Source: Holothuria scabra (lineage: Eukaryota; Echinodermata; Holothuroidea; Aspidochirotida; Holothuriidae). Taken from it: a stretch of DNA of 64,000 nucleotides. Below are positions 11,787 through 22,600 of the stretch, piece after piece. The stretch lies in contig CM074188.1 in assembly GCA_037179385.1 (NCBI GenBank), positions 18,555,318-18,619,317 of the forward strand, in the 5' to 3' direction. Made by a program: the position numbers and the translations under genes. The notes beneath the pieces were generated by a model. It did not search any database. It had not been told where the DNA came from and worked only from the letters and a program-made list of their open reading frames with translations. The first letter of the stretch is position 1. Each line of letters opens with the position of its first letter.

Positions 11787-11866
11787 AGAACCCGAACCCT
11801 TGACCCTAGCGGTATAGCGATTCTAGCATGAAGACCAGCGCGCTTGCCTACTGCGCTACGAGCGCC
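11787..11866 (-). repeat. tRNA-like segment (Pol III promoter-like boxes)
   Basis: Read on the minus strand, an A-box-like TAGCGCAGTAGG (within 11847-11858) is followed about 45 bp later by a B-box-like GGGTTCGGGTTC (11788-11799). The acceptor ends do not pair well and no clean cloverleaf forms. I read it as a tRNA-derived relic or SINE head inside the TIR element rather than a working tRNA gene. Confidence 0.45.
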
Positions 11867-12077
11867 GTTGCCGGTGGATGGGTTAAAAATAATATAAGTA
11901 CTGTCTAATAATACTATCTATTACATATAGCTGTAGGTATACGTATTTACGTATACCTAAAGCTAAATGTATGTACTTGAGAGTGTATATATATGTACAG
12001 TATGAGATACGTATACGTAAATGTTTATATACCCCTACGTATACAGTTCCTATGCATGCGTACACCTGCATATGGCC

Positions 12078-12200
12078 CACCCTAACCCTATACCTATGCG
12101 TACGTAACCCTTATACTATGCGTACGTAACCCTAACCTTATTACCATGCGTACGTAACCCTAACCTATTACTATGCATACGTAACCCCTAACCGTACAGC
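12078..12200 (+). repeat. TACGTA/CCCTAA short tandem repeat
   Basis: Four to five irregular ~30-bp units of the form CTATGCGTACGTAACCCTAA. Each joins a TACGTA palindrome to a telomere-like CCTAACC block. It sits just inside the right end of the 659-bp TIR element. Confidence 0.75.
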
Positions 12201-12304
12201 TATGACGCAGTTCCGGGCACGGATTCTAAATTAGAGCCAAGATACGAATACCCGAATTCTAACTAGGCGTAAGTATTTTGTCTAGCCAAGGCACATAACT
12301 GCTA

Positions 12305-13645
12305 GCCACAACTAGTGTTTGCACAGGTAACCCGGGTACCCGGGTACCCGCCCGCCATCGTATTACCCGGTTCCAAATCTACTACCCGAATCTTAAAAAA
12401 AAAAAATGCATGCAAAAGGATCATCCCATTTACGCCATTGCCCATGGTAATGGACTAAAATATTTTGCCAATTTGGTAAACATTCTCCGAGACTGAGAAT
12501 GAAGAGAGCCCCTAGAAATTATGTGTAAGTTTGATAGTTGTCTGTACTTCGTTTCTGAAGTTGAAATTTTTATCAGCGTGCGGCCCGATCGCGCTATCGT
12601 CACGTAGTGGGTTACTTCTCACACATCGCATGTATATCGCTTATAAACTTACTTGCAAGCAAGCTATCTGACTGCTGATTCAAAATCACATCGTACTGTT
12701 TCACGCAGACATAGCAAGACATACTGTATCACCCCCGCCCAGCTCGCAAAGACAGTGCCCGTAACGTTCAGCATGCTAGGTAAACTGAGCTCTGCATGTA
12801 TGTACGATCTTACTATCAATACGGTATGCCACCTCGAGTATAATCCTCGAATATTTCTTAATGGTTAAAGGTGTCAGTTTTACGCAAATCAACACTTTGC
12901 CGCTATCTGCAAAGTAAAACGACATCAATGTAATAACACCGTAATCATTCACAATTTTTTTTTAAAATAGGCCAGTATATATTACTTTATTTTGCCCCAA
13001 AATGGCGCTCGAGCAGACTACGAAGTTTATGTGTGAAAGTTATGTTACCGTGCCTGGATGTCGACACGAGGCTAGCTACGTAAGAATGTACATACCCCAT
13101 TAGTGATAATTCCAACGCACATTGCAAAGTAGTATGAGGGAAGTTCACAAACATGACGTCGTTTGTTTACAATCAGTAATTTTTGACGTGCAAGAGAATA
13201 CCGTTATATAGGGCTCTGATTAGATGACATTTTTAAATCAGTGGTTTAAAAGGAGAAGCTTCGAGCTCTTCCTATGCTGGCTTTTCGAGTAGGAAAGCGT
13301 CCCAAAATTCAATATCAAATTGATATAGGCCTTGGGAAGTATAATTTTCTTATTTGACTGTTTTCTGTTACGTTTTTTTTTTTACTTGTCATTTTGATCT
13401 AAAACAAAACGAGACGATTAAACCTTCTAACAAATCAAATGTTTTTGAACTTGGGAACTGTGATCGCTATACCTATCCAATACAGATTTTAATGTTACCA
13501 TGCATGTCTTATGGAGTATGCCTTACAAAATGATCATATCTTTTAGTCACCGTATGTAACACCGGGTAACCCGGGTACCCGACGGGTATGGCGATCGGGT
13601 ACCCGGGTCCTAATTTTTAGTACCCGTGCAAACACTAGCCACAAC
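12305..13645. mobile_element. Non-autonomous hAT-like element, 1325 bp
   Basis: The element is 12313-13637. It has an exact 8-bp TSD, GCCACAAC, at 12305-12312 and 13638-13645. It begins TAGTGTTTGCAC and ends GTGCAAACACTA, a perfect 12-bp terminal inverted repeat. Immediately inside each end are repeated GGGTACCC/CCCGGGTACCCGGG palindromes. The 71-residue frame at 12653 shows no transposase motif. The 8-bp TSD and the short TIR starting TAG are typical of hAT elements; superfamily assignment is inference. Confidence 0.88.
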
Positions 13646-14644
13646 CAAAGTTATTACTTGGTGTTGCATGCTAAGGCCTAACGTTACACATGTTACGTTA
13701 GCCTAGGCCTAGCTAGTGTAACTTGTTGTAGGCCTATGTATGCAAAAGTGTAAGTGCAACACTGATGTGCTAATGCTAGTACTAGAGTATGTCTTGTCTG
13801 GGTGCATTGGAGTACCAGAAAGAAGAAGAAGAAGAGTGCTAGCCAACTAAAGTAGCATGGTAGTATAAACGTTTTGCACATTCCAGCACTTTATCTTAAT
13901 TACCTTCGACAACTCAGTCTTTTGGTCAGAACAGTAATATGCAGGCAAATCTAACACAAAATGACCACAGAAGCATCTTAGACAAAGAAGCTGTTACTAT
14001 GTTGTAGTTAAGGGGCCCAGGATGCCAAAAACTCAATCACTGGTGCAGCTCGAGATGGAAATAGAGTAATGATTGGTTGAAGTTGGGCTCCATTTTAGTG
14101 GTGGCGTAGCTTTTAAAAGTAAAATGTCTAGCCTAGTTAAAGCTTTTAGAAACCTAAAAGAGCAGTCCTTCAAATTATCTGCAGTCTTCAATCCCACCCC
14201 ATAGCACAAAGATGCTCCCTGTCTAATTACAAGACAGAATATCCGTTAAGAACGCATCAAAATTCAAAACTGAAACAAGGGACTGCATTGGTAGTATCAG
14301 GTAATGCCACTGCCTACCTATTTTCATTCATTAATTATTTGCCGATGTACAGTATTACATACCAATTTCCTGGCTGTACCAGTATAAATTGTATATATTT
14401 ATTTTAAACACTGACAGCGTGACATTCCACACATTTTCTCCTAGCATTCTCTTTGAAGTATATTTTAGGTCATAGCCTGGATAGTGCTTTGAGGGCAATC
14501 CAAGTATAACTCCTTGTAAGTTTCACAGTTGCACAGTGATAAAAATGTTGTCACATGATTCTCAAGAGCCATTAATGAAATTTGCTGGTAGCCTACTTCT
14601 CGTTAGGGAATCGTTCATCATCTTTCATTTTGATCTGTTCTTGT
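13646..14644. other. Region upstream of NAA35, possible 5' region
   Basis: No intact repeat is visible in this kilobase. It is the nearest non-repeat sequence upstream of the NAA35 start codon, so a promoter and a non-coding first exon could lie here, but I cannot place a transcription start from sequence alone. Confidence 0.3.
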
Positions 14645-14949
14645 TTAAAGGACCAAACATTTCACCCCAAACTACAATTTTGGCCCCTGGGGTACCAAAA
14701 TTCTCAATTGGCTTAGCTCTTTGATTGACAGCTAATTCAAACAATGCAGACTACCAATGCTTATATTACACAGCATGAACGGTACTGAGAGTGTTTTAAT
14801 TATATAATTGAGTTTTTCTATACTCACTCTGAAGTAATAAACTGAGACTGTGTCTGGATGAGGATGAATTGCAGACAATTATGGGAGGGGCTTCAGTACG
14901 AAGGTTAGGAGAATTGGTACTGTTTGGCATGAGAGAACTGGGGCTTTAA
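14645..14949. mobile_element. TTAA-flanked MITE, family 1, copy 1
   Basis: The element is bounded by TTAA at 14645-14648 and 14946-14949. It starts AGGACCAAACATTTCACCCC and ends in the inverted equivalent (GAGAGAACTGGGGCT). Shared internal landmarks include ACTACAATTTTGG, TTGATTGACAGCT and GTGGGAGGGGCTTCAGT. The TTAA target suggests piggyBac- or Kolobok-type mobilisation (inference). No coding potential. Confidence 0.8.
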
Positions 14950-15309
14950 AGTGTACTGGTAACTAATGTCTGGAATTTCAAAAGTAAGTACATTACAAAG
15001 GTAGAAAAATGGATCATCGTAATTCAACTCCTGTCTTCATAGGAATATTTTTCCAAAAGCTTTCGCACCTTGCACCATAATGTGATCATGTTTTTCTGTT
15101 ATGGTTTGACTTGATTTTATAAACACATTCCCTACAACATGCTATGCAAGTAAAAAGGAAACATTCAAAGTCATAAAAGATTTTAATTTTAAAAAGGAAC
15201 AAGCAGGTAATGTGTAAGTTGCACTAGAAGAGCTTCACAAATTATTGTGTAATAAACTATTTCAATTTAACCAATACAGAATTAACTTTAAATAGACTGT
15301 ATCAGCATT

Positions 15310-15550
15310 GTTAGTTAGCTAGTTAGATGAGATTCAATGACACACCAACGCGAATGTGTTATATAATGTCGGTCAACTCGATAACAAGTTCAATGTTTAA
15401 ATTTGTTTTCAAGTATGGTTTAATTTCAAATTTGATTTTCCTGTAGTCCCTTTGAACGACAGGCAGAAATACTGTGGGCATATTTTACATCCCCCAGTCC
15501 ACAGGAAGCTCTATCAGCAATGGTGCAAGCTGCTTACAAAATAGGAGTTA
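15310..15550 (+). repeat. Interspersed repeat (CCAAC.CGAATGTGTTAT family)
   Basis: GATTCAATGACACACCAACG followed by GAATGTGTTATATAATGTC resembles 27255-27400 and 44370-44490, which share CAACATGAATG(T/A)G and TGTCA landmarks. The family boundaries cannot be fixed from three diverged copies. Confidence 0.45.
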
Positions 15551-15599
15551 GAAGAAGAGGATTCATTTTCTTGCCATAAAATATATATGTTCTTAAAAT

Positions 15600-15913
15600 T
15601 TAAAGGGCCAAACCTCTCACCCCAAACTACAATTTTGGTACCCGGGTAGGCGGGTACCTAAATTCTCAATTGGCTCAGCTCTTTGTTTGACAGCTAACTC
15701 AAACAATGCAGAGTTGCTAAAGCTTATATTACACAGCATAAACGGTACTGAGAGTGTTCGAATTATATAAATTGAGTTTTTCTATACTCACCCTGAAGCA
15801 ATAAACTGAGATTGTTTCTGGATGAGGATGAATTTCAGACAATTGTGGGAGGGGCTTCAGTAAGAAGGTAAGGAGAATTGGTACTGTTTGGGGTGAGAGA
15901 ACTGGGCCTTCAA
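15600..15913. mobile_element. TTAA-flanked MITE, family 1, copy 2
   Basis: It begins TTAA-AGGGCCAAACCTCTCACC and ends GGTGAGAGAACTGGGCCT-TCAA; the last tetramer is a one-base change from TTAA. Internal sequence is closely similar to the copy at 14645, with the same orientation and about 650 bp between the copies. Confidence 0.8.
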
Positions 15914-16194
15914 GATTTAATGTCTTTAGAGTTAGGAACATAAATGATCATATAACCAGAAGCATTGATTCACAAGCAGTATCTCCTGACATATTTTCAT
16001 TGAATATTTTTCTTTTATGAATTTTTTTGTTTAAGATAATAAATATTATAGAACTTGTTCTGTGAAATGGCAGTAAATATAAACACCTTGGACATAAGAG
16101 GGAACTGAAATGCCAGAGGTTGTGCTGATACAACACATCAAGGAAGGTTTAGACATCTTAGACATCAATGTACAAGTTTTTCTTTCTTTCTTTC

Positions 16195-16474
16195 TTTTTG
16201 CTTAGGGGTATCAAAATTTTCATTTGGTGACTGTTCTTTGATTGAAATCAAATTTTAACTTTCAAAAGATGTAGAAAAGCTCATTTTTCAAATGACAGAG
16301 AGAGAGTGCCTTTATTAATTTTGTGCGAGGGCTTTGTACGACTTTCTATATAGCCCTCAAGCTGTAAGCTAGGTTTGTGTCTGTAGAAGTGGGGTAAAAT
16401 CACTTGTGGGAGGAGATTGCAGTGGCTTTGTTGGGAGAATTGGAACTGTCTGACATAAGGAGGTTGCCCTTTAA
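16195..16474. mobile_element. TTAA-flanked MITE, family 1, degraded copy 3
   Basis: It keeps the internal TTCTTTGATTGAAATCAAA, CTTGTGGGAGGAGATTGCAG and GGAGAATTGGAACTGT landmarks and ends GTTGCCCTTTAA. The left end is replaced by a TTTC-rich tract. It ends only about 90 bp before the NAA35 start codon. Confidence 0.55.
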
Positions 16475-16565
16475 AGTAATTCTCTTGAAAAAAACTACTT
16501 GACATTTTCGTGATTAAATACTTTGTGGTATTAATGCTTCTCATGGTTTTGTTCAGCAGACTACC

Positions 16566-16656
16566 ATGGAGGACACACCAGAGACAAAAGCTACTGAGAG
16601 TAAAGAAGAGGACCACGGAGATCAGACTAATGATGTATTCAGTAGTAAACTAACAG
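16566..16656 (+). CDS. NAA35: NAA35 coding exon 1 (residues 1-30)
   Basis: Starts [18 protein letters not shown]. This is an acidic, poorly conserved N-terminus. It ends one base into a Gly/Asp codon at the donor GTACCG. Confidence 0.8.
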
Positions 16657-19600
16657 GTACCGGCACTAGTAATTTAGTAAGATAGGGTTTGGTGCCTCAA
16701 CTTTTGACTTGTGGGTTTATCTACTATAGCAGTGCCCACAGCCCTTTTTGGTTTCGATGATAAGAGAAACCTATGCATTCATGATGGCGTGTGTGTATGT
16801 ATGTGTGTATGTGCATGTGTGTGTGACACTTTGCTCGTTAACACGATATCTCAAGATAGGAATGTCTGACAGTTTTCAAACTTAGTACATAGATGTGCCA
16901 TATTGAGAGGAAGAACCCTATTGTTTTGGCAGAGGTCAAAGGTCATCTGGGGTCACCAGGAGTCAAAGTCTGAAAACCTTGTTAGCACAATATCTCAAAT
17001 CAGAAACTTGGATAGATTTCATATTTGGTGTGTTGATGCGTTATGGTCAGGAGATGGTCCGATTGTTTTTCACAGAGGTCAAAGGTCATCTGGGGTCATC
17101 GGGAGTCAAAGTCTGAAAGTCTCGTTAGCACAATATCACAAGATCAGAAACTTGTAGGGCTGTGCATTTTCGGTTAATTCACTATCCGTTTAACCGATTT
17201 TATTAACCGACGGTTAACCGTTTAACCGAAAATGACGTAATGTTCACACAACAACAGAAAATCAACATTTCCAAAGAGCGCCGTCACTTTTGTATAGGAA
17301 AGTACAAGTCTAAAAATGGCGCTGTAAGTCATGTTCGCCCATGTAAGTATGTGGCAAAAATGTTGGTATTTTGCGCTGAGTTTATATCATATTTTCACAG
17401 TAAAAACCCATCCCGCATTTACTGAAGCTTTCTTCAGGCCATGTGCACTTTTTAAAATTCCACCAACAGTTGTATTCCCACCTGACCCTGTGTTACATTG
17501 TCAGTTATTTCATGAAACACTCCCACACGGCTGTTTTGATGCAGCTTGCTTGCGATGCAGTCAGTGTTCAATACATGTACAGCGCTCACGTGTTTGTCAT
17601 ACTACTGTAGTAGCGATCTGTACAATTGCACCGTAAACGGCCCACCAGCCGCAGACAACACAAACAAGCCCTATTATCCTGCATAAATTAAGGAATTCCC
17701 AGCATTCCTACCGTAAAGTTATTTACAGTAGGACTTATGGAATGTTATCATATGACGTCGTTACGAACGAAAACAATAACGCACGTGGTCTCATGCATGC
17801 AATAGACTTGCGTGCGTATCCGTTTTTACCACTAAACAAGGGACCATGTTTTGCTCGATGACATCATATGCACACGATCTATTGCAAAATTTGAATTGCC
17901 TCTGCATTGTGATTGGTTCAAATACGTTGATTCTGAGCCAGCCAATCACAACTCGCGCCATCGCCTATGTGATTTAGTGTGTGAAAATACCAGACTTCCG
18001 AACGAATTTCCCCATTGAGTTTGTGTTATGACGATCGCACTTCGGAGGCTTAACATAACTGGCATGTGCAGCCGGCCAAGCCCCGTGCTAAATTCACCAA
18101 GAAACGGCAGTACAAATCTCTGCGTACTTGGATTTTTCGGGGGTCTGACTTAAGTGTATTTCATTTGCTGATTATTTTGAAACAAGACCTAAGGTTTGGA
18201 CAAGAAGTGGCAAAAATACGGGGATATTAATATCAAGAAGGAACCATAAGATAATGTTAATCGAATCCATTTTTTGCTGTCCAAGACCGCTAAAAATTAG
18301 ATCGTTATTTTTTACGTGCATCGTAGGGTTGACTTCTACAGTACAGTACACTATCGCAACTACTACCCAGTTGGTTCAACGAACTGCGTATGCTTATTCA
18401 TAAAAGTCAACAAGGAATGTTCCATTTTATATGATATTGGGAAAACAACAACATGGCGGGAATTATCTGGTGCTTACGATCGTATTTTTAAGGGTTAAAT
18501 TTTTTCCAAAGACTGCTAAGTAGCAGTGTTAGTACTTACAATGAAAAATAATGAAATTTACGGAGGTGTAGCATGATAAAATATTTCGAATAGCTACAGT
18601 GGGAAGACTGATTCAAATATACTTTTGTGCCCTAATCATGGTCTCGCGGAGGTTTAATTACCATAGAAATACAGGGCTTTGTCACTTTTGTTACAGCCTC
18701 CTGCTTGTCTTGTAGCTTTCTTTCTCTTGGTAATCTCTCAAACATGCCGCTAATTTCTAAAGTTGTGCTTGGGTGTTGCTATTGAAGGGATTAGGCGACG
18801 AACACATGAAGTTCTGCCAACGAAAGTAACAATGGGTGCGCCACTTGTCACTCATCATAATGTACTTAATTCGGGGAGATGCCGCGGAATTAATCCGTTC
18901 AATCGAAAGGCTGATTTTAAAAACTCTTTTTACAGTTATTGTTTGAGCCATAATTTGTGAGAAACAGACACTGTTTGTTGCGCGATGTTTATGTAACAGT
19001 TTACTAACAAAACCACGCCGCGGCGACTGAGCTATTGGCAATACAAAAACGGTTAATCTATGAAGAGGAATCACGCACGAGTAACCGACAAGTCGGTCGG
19101 TTAACCGGTTAACCGATTAACCGTCACAGCCCTAGAAACTTGGATAGATTTCATGTTTAGTGTGTTGATGCGTTATGGTCAGGAGATGGTCTTTATTATT
19201 TTTCGTGGAGGTCAAAGGTCATCTGGGGTCACCGGGAGTCAAAGTCTGAAAATCTCGTTAGCACAATATCTCAAGATCAGAAACTTGGATAGATTTCATA
19301 TTTAGTGTGTTGATGCGTTATGGTCAGGAGATGGTCCCTATTGTTTTTTGGGGAGATCAAAGGTCATGTGGGGTCACCAGGGGTCAAAGTCTGAAAATCT
19401 GGTTAATGGGATATCTCAAGATAGGAAACTTGAATAGATTTTATATATGGTGTGTGGATGGGTTGTAGTTAGGAGATTAGTCCCTATTGTTTTTCGTGGA
19501 GGTCAATGGTCATCTGGGGTCACAAGTGGTCAAAGTCTTAAAATATCGTAAACATGATATCTCAAGATAGGAAACTTGGATAGATTTTATATTTGGTATG

Positions 19601-22600
19601 CTGATGGGTTATGGTCAGGAGATGGTTCCTATTGTTTTTGATGGAGGTCAAAGGTCATCTGGGGTCACCGAGGTCAAAGTCTGAAAATATTGTTAACATG
19701 GTATCTCAAGATCGGAAACTTGGATAGATTTCATAATTGGTATGTAGATACGTTATGGTCAGGAGATGGTCCCTATTGTTTTTGTCGGAGGTCAAATGTC
19801 ATCTGGGGTCACGGGGGGTCAAAGTCTGAAAATCTTGTTAAAGGGGATATCTCAAGATGTCTATCTATCTATCTATTGCTTTTGTTGAGGTCAAAAGGGC
19901 ATCTGGAATAAAAAAATTATCTTTTGAACATGCTAGTATAACATTTAGTGCATGGTGCATGATGGCAAATTTGAAACAGTACATTTATGCATCATCAAAA
20001 CCTCAATGCATTTTTGCATTCTGGTTCCATTTGTGGGACAGTGGGTTGTTTCAATGCTCTATTGCTTATGCCTAGCATCATGCACAGGGGCAATAGGTTC
20101 CATCTTAAAGGACTCTTTGATATGATTGCCATGGGAATTGAGCCCTGGAACTGATTTCACTAACATCAATTTTAGCAATCATTGCTAAGTTGCTTGCTAA
20201 CCAGAAATTATCACTAATAGATATAGTGATGAATTTTGGGTTTCACTACCTTCATCACAAAGGACACAACATAAAAATGAAAAATGGATCGCTAAAGCTT
20301 AGAAAAATCATTTTGAAAAATCAGCTGCTCAATTGCAATCGATTTAAGATTTAGTGGTGGATTTCAGTGTTAGGGATGACCGTTAAACCTTAGTTGAAGT
20401 TGGCTCCTGTCCTCCCACATGAAAAGTAGATGCTCTACCAAATAAGTAGAAAAAAGGGGGTTTCATTTCCTTCTGAATGTAATGCGGTGTGAATTATAGC
20501 AAAAAAACCCAAAAAAAACAAAGCAGTACTGTTAAAATCTCAAGTCATTCATATAACTCACAAAGTTTGCAACAAATTTGGGGAGTCACAGGTTATGTTT
20601 TTAAGAAAGTATCTGGACCCTGGATAGGGTGTAAGGAAATTTGGGAGATGAGTATTCTCCAATATTTTGTTATTAAAAAATGCAGGGGTAGAGCAGGGAT
20701 ATTTCAATTAGAATATAAAAATGTTTTGTAGTGAGTTCATTTGTCTTTCCATAATATGAAAACTAGCAAATAACTGCCTTCTACAAAAAATTTTCTTCCC
20801 AGGACTTCAGCAGATATGATGTGAATTAAGTGTTTGTTCGTCATGATGTGAAAGCTGTTTTCTTCATTTATGCAGTTAATGTTGAACAACGTAAGAAGTG
20901 TTTTGAAATCTTTAACAAATTTTAATTGAATTTTTTGTCCATCTTTTGTTAAAGATCGCCCTCAAATAACCTACAACTGGAAAGACATCACCAAGGATTT
21001 CTTTGAAGCAAGTTCAGACCTTCAATTAGGAGAGCTCCTCCATGATGCAAAGTAGGTACCAAGGTTAATACCAAATTTCTTTCCATAGTTTTGTCAGTAC
21101 AACTGACTGTGAATACAGGATATTGATCATATCTATTTCCCTACAGTCTTGTACATACTTTTATCTGTAATCAATTGTAGGTAAATGTTTAGTATTCATG
21201 GTGTCATGTCATTCATGTGAACATGATTTTGTTCTGGAAATACCTAAACATTATGTACATCTTAAACTGATCACATGACAGATATGGGTGATTTTACTTT
21301 CTTCTATGTTCTTTTGTCTTCCTTTTTTTTCTTTTTTCTAGCAAGTTGCCTTTCATGTCAAAATTTTGTAAATTTTTGTCTTTGCTTGACATCAACTGGA
21401 CAGTTTATTGACTAATGTACAATATTCCTTCATCATTACAGAACTTGTTATGTCGCAGTAGAAATTGTTGTATACTTCATCTTCAAAGACTCCAACAATT
21501 CAGATAGTCCATTAATCCATCCGGTCCATTAATTCTACCATTAATCTTTTGATGTTGTTTAAAACTCTGCATGAAGCCCCCTGCCTCCTTCCCCCCACCA
21601 AAAAAAAAAATAAATAAATAAAAAAACCCCCAAAAATAAATAAAAAAGAAACTGATGTTAACCAATTACTCAGAAACAAATATATTTGCAAACAAATTTT
21701 TCTTTGTCGTTACATGTTGTCACAATACAGTATCAGCAATGTGGAATGTATGTGTAACAAAAAAAACAGAACACATCCGTTCTCCATTTTTCAATATGTA
21801 CAGCTTTGGCCTGTTTGAAGCCATGTCTGCCATTGAAATGATGGATCCTAAGATGGATGCTGGTATGGTGTGTAACCAGTCTGGAAGGAAAGTTCTCAAC
21901 TTTGAACAATCTGTCAAAGCTGGTAAGGTTAAAATTGATAACCTTACATTCCAGGAATTGATTGGAATCACAGATACCACCCTTGCATGCCTGGTAAGAT
22001 GTTCTTCTTTTGTTTTTTTTCTGTATATTGTTCTTTCAAATTAATTTTTTTAAATTCCTTTGTCCATCCAATGTAGAGATGCTGCCAATGTTGTAAAGTG
22101 AGGTACGGATCCAAGGGGGGGGGGGGCTTTATGGTCTCAGCCCTCCCTTTTTCACCAGATCAACAATAAAACATATTGGGGAAATTAGCAATGCAACTCT
22201 CTCACTTCCCTGCTTTCTCAACCCCCTGCCCCCCCCTCCCCCTTTTGGAATGCCTGGATCTGCACCTGAAAGTGATGATACAGAACCTCTCTTCTTTTTT
22301 GTGTAATGAGATTGGATTTGTTGGAATTAAATGCATGAACTCATCACCTTCTGTATTAATCTAGCAATGTCAACCTTCTTCCAGTTCTGCTTTGTTGGGA
22401 CACTAGATTATTCACTACCCCATTCCTTATGTGTGGCATCATGCAAAACAGCAGTAGGTTCAATTTCTAAAGTCTTACCTATGACCCGGTCTGGGAGTCA
22501 AACTGTTCACCTTGGGGGTAAACCAGATGTGTTACAACTAGATTAGGGTGGTGGGAAGGATAAATATCTCATCGTATCAGATTGTAATCCCTCTTTTAGT

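Larger units (their letters stand above)
11572..12246. mobile_element. 659-bp TIR element with 8-bp TSD
   Basis: The element is 11580-12238. It is flanked by exact 8-bp duplications AAGATACG at 11572-11579 and 12239-12246. Terminal inverted repeats are about 28 bp with 26 matches: the left starts GGTGCTAATTTAGAATCC, and the right reads GGCTCTAATTTAGAATCC on the minus strand. There is no transposase frame, so it is non-autonomous. An 8-bp TSD fits hAT, Merlin or P superfamilies, and the GG start leaves this unresolved. It contains a tRNA-like segment and a telomere-like short tandem repeat, listed separately. Confidence 0.8.

Noticed and set aside
11787..11866. A functional tRNA gene.
   Set aside because: Boxes are present but acceptor and anticodon stems do not form a convincing cloverleaf, and it lies within a non-autonomous transposon.
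16903..17157. 84-residue frame and similar ones at 19690 and 33952.
   Set aside because: They translate the ~145-bp satellite and change with each monomer.
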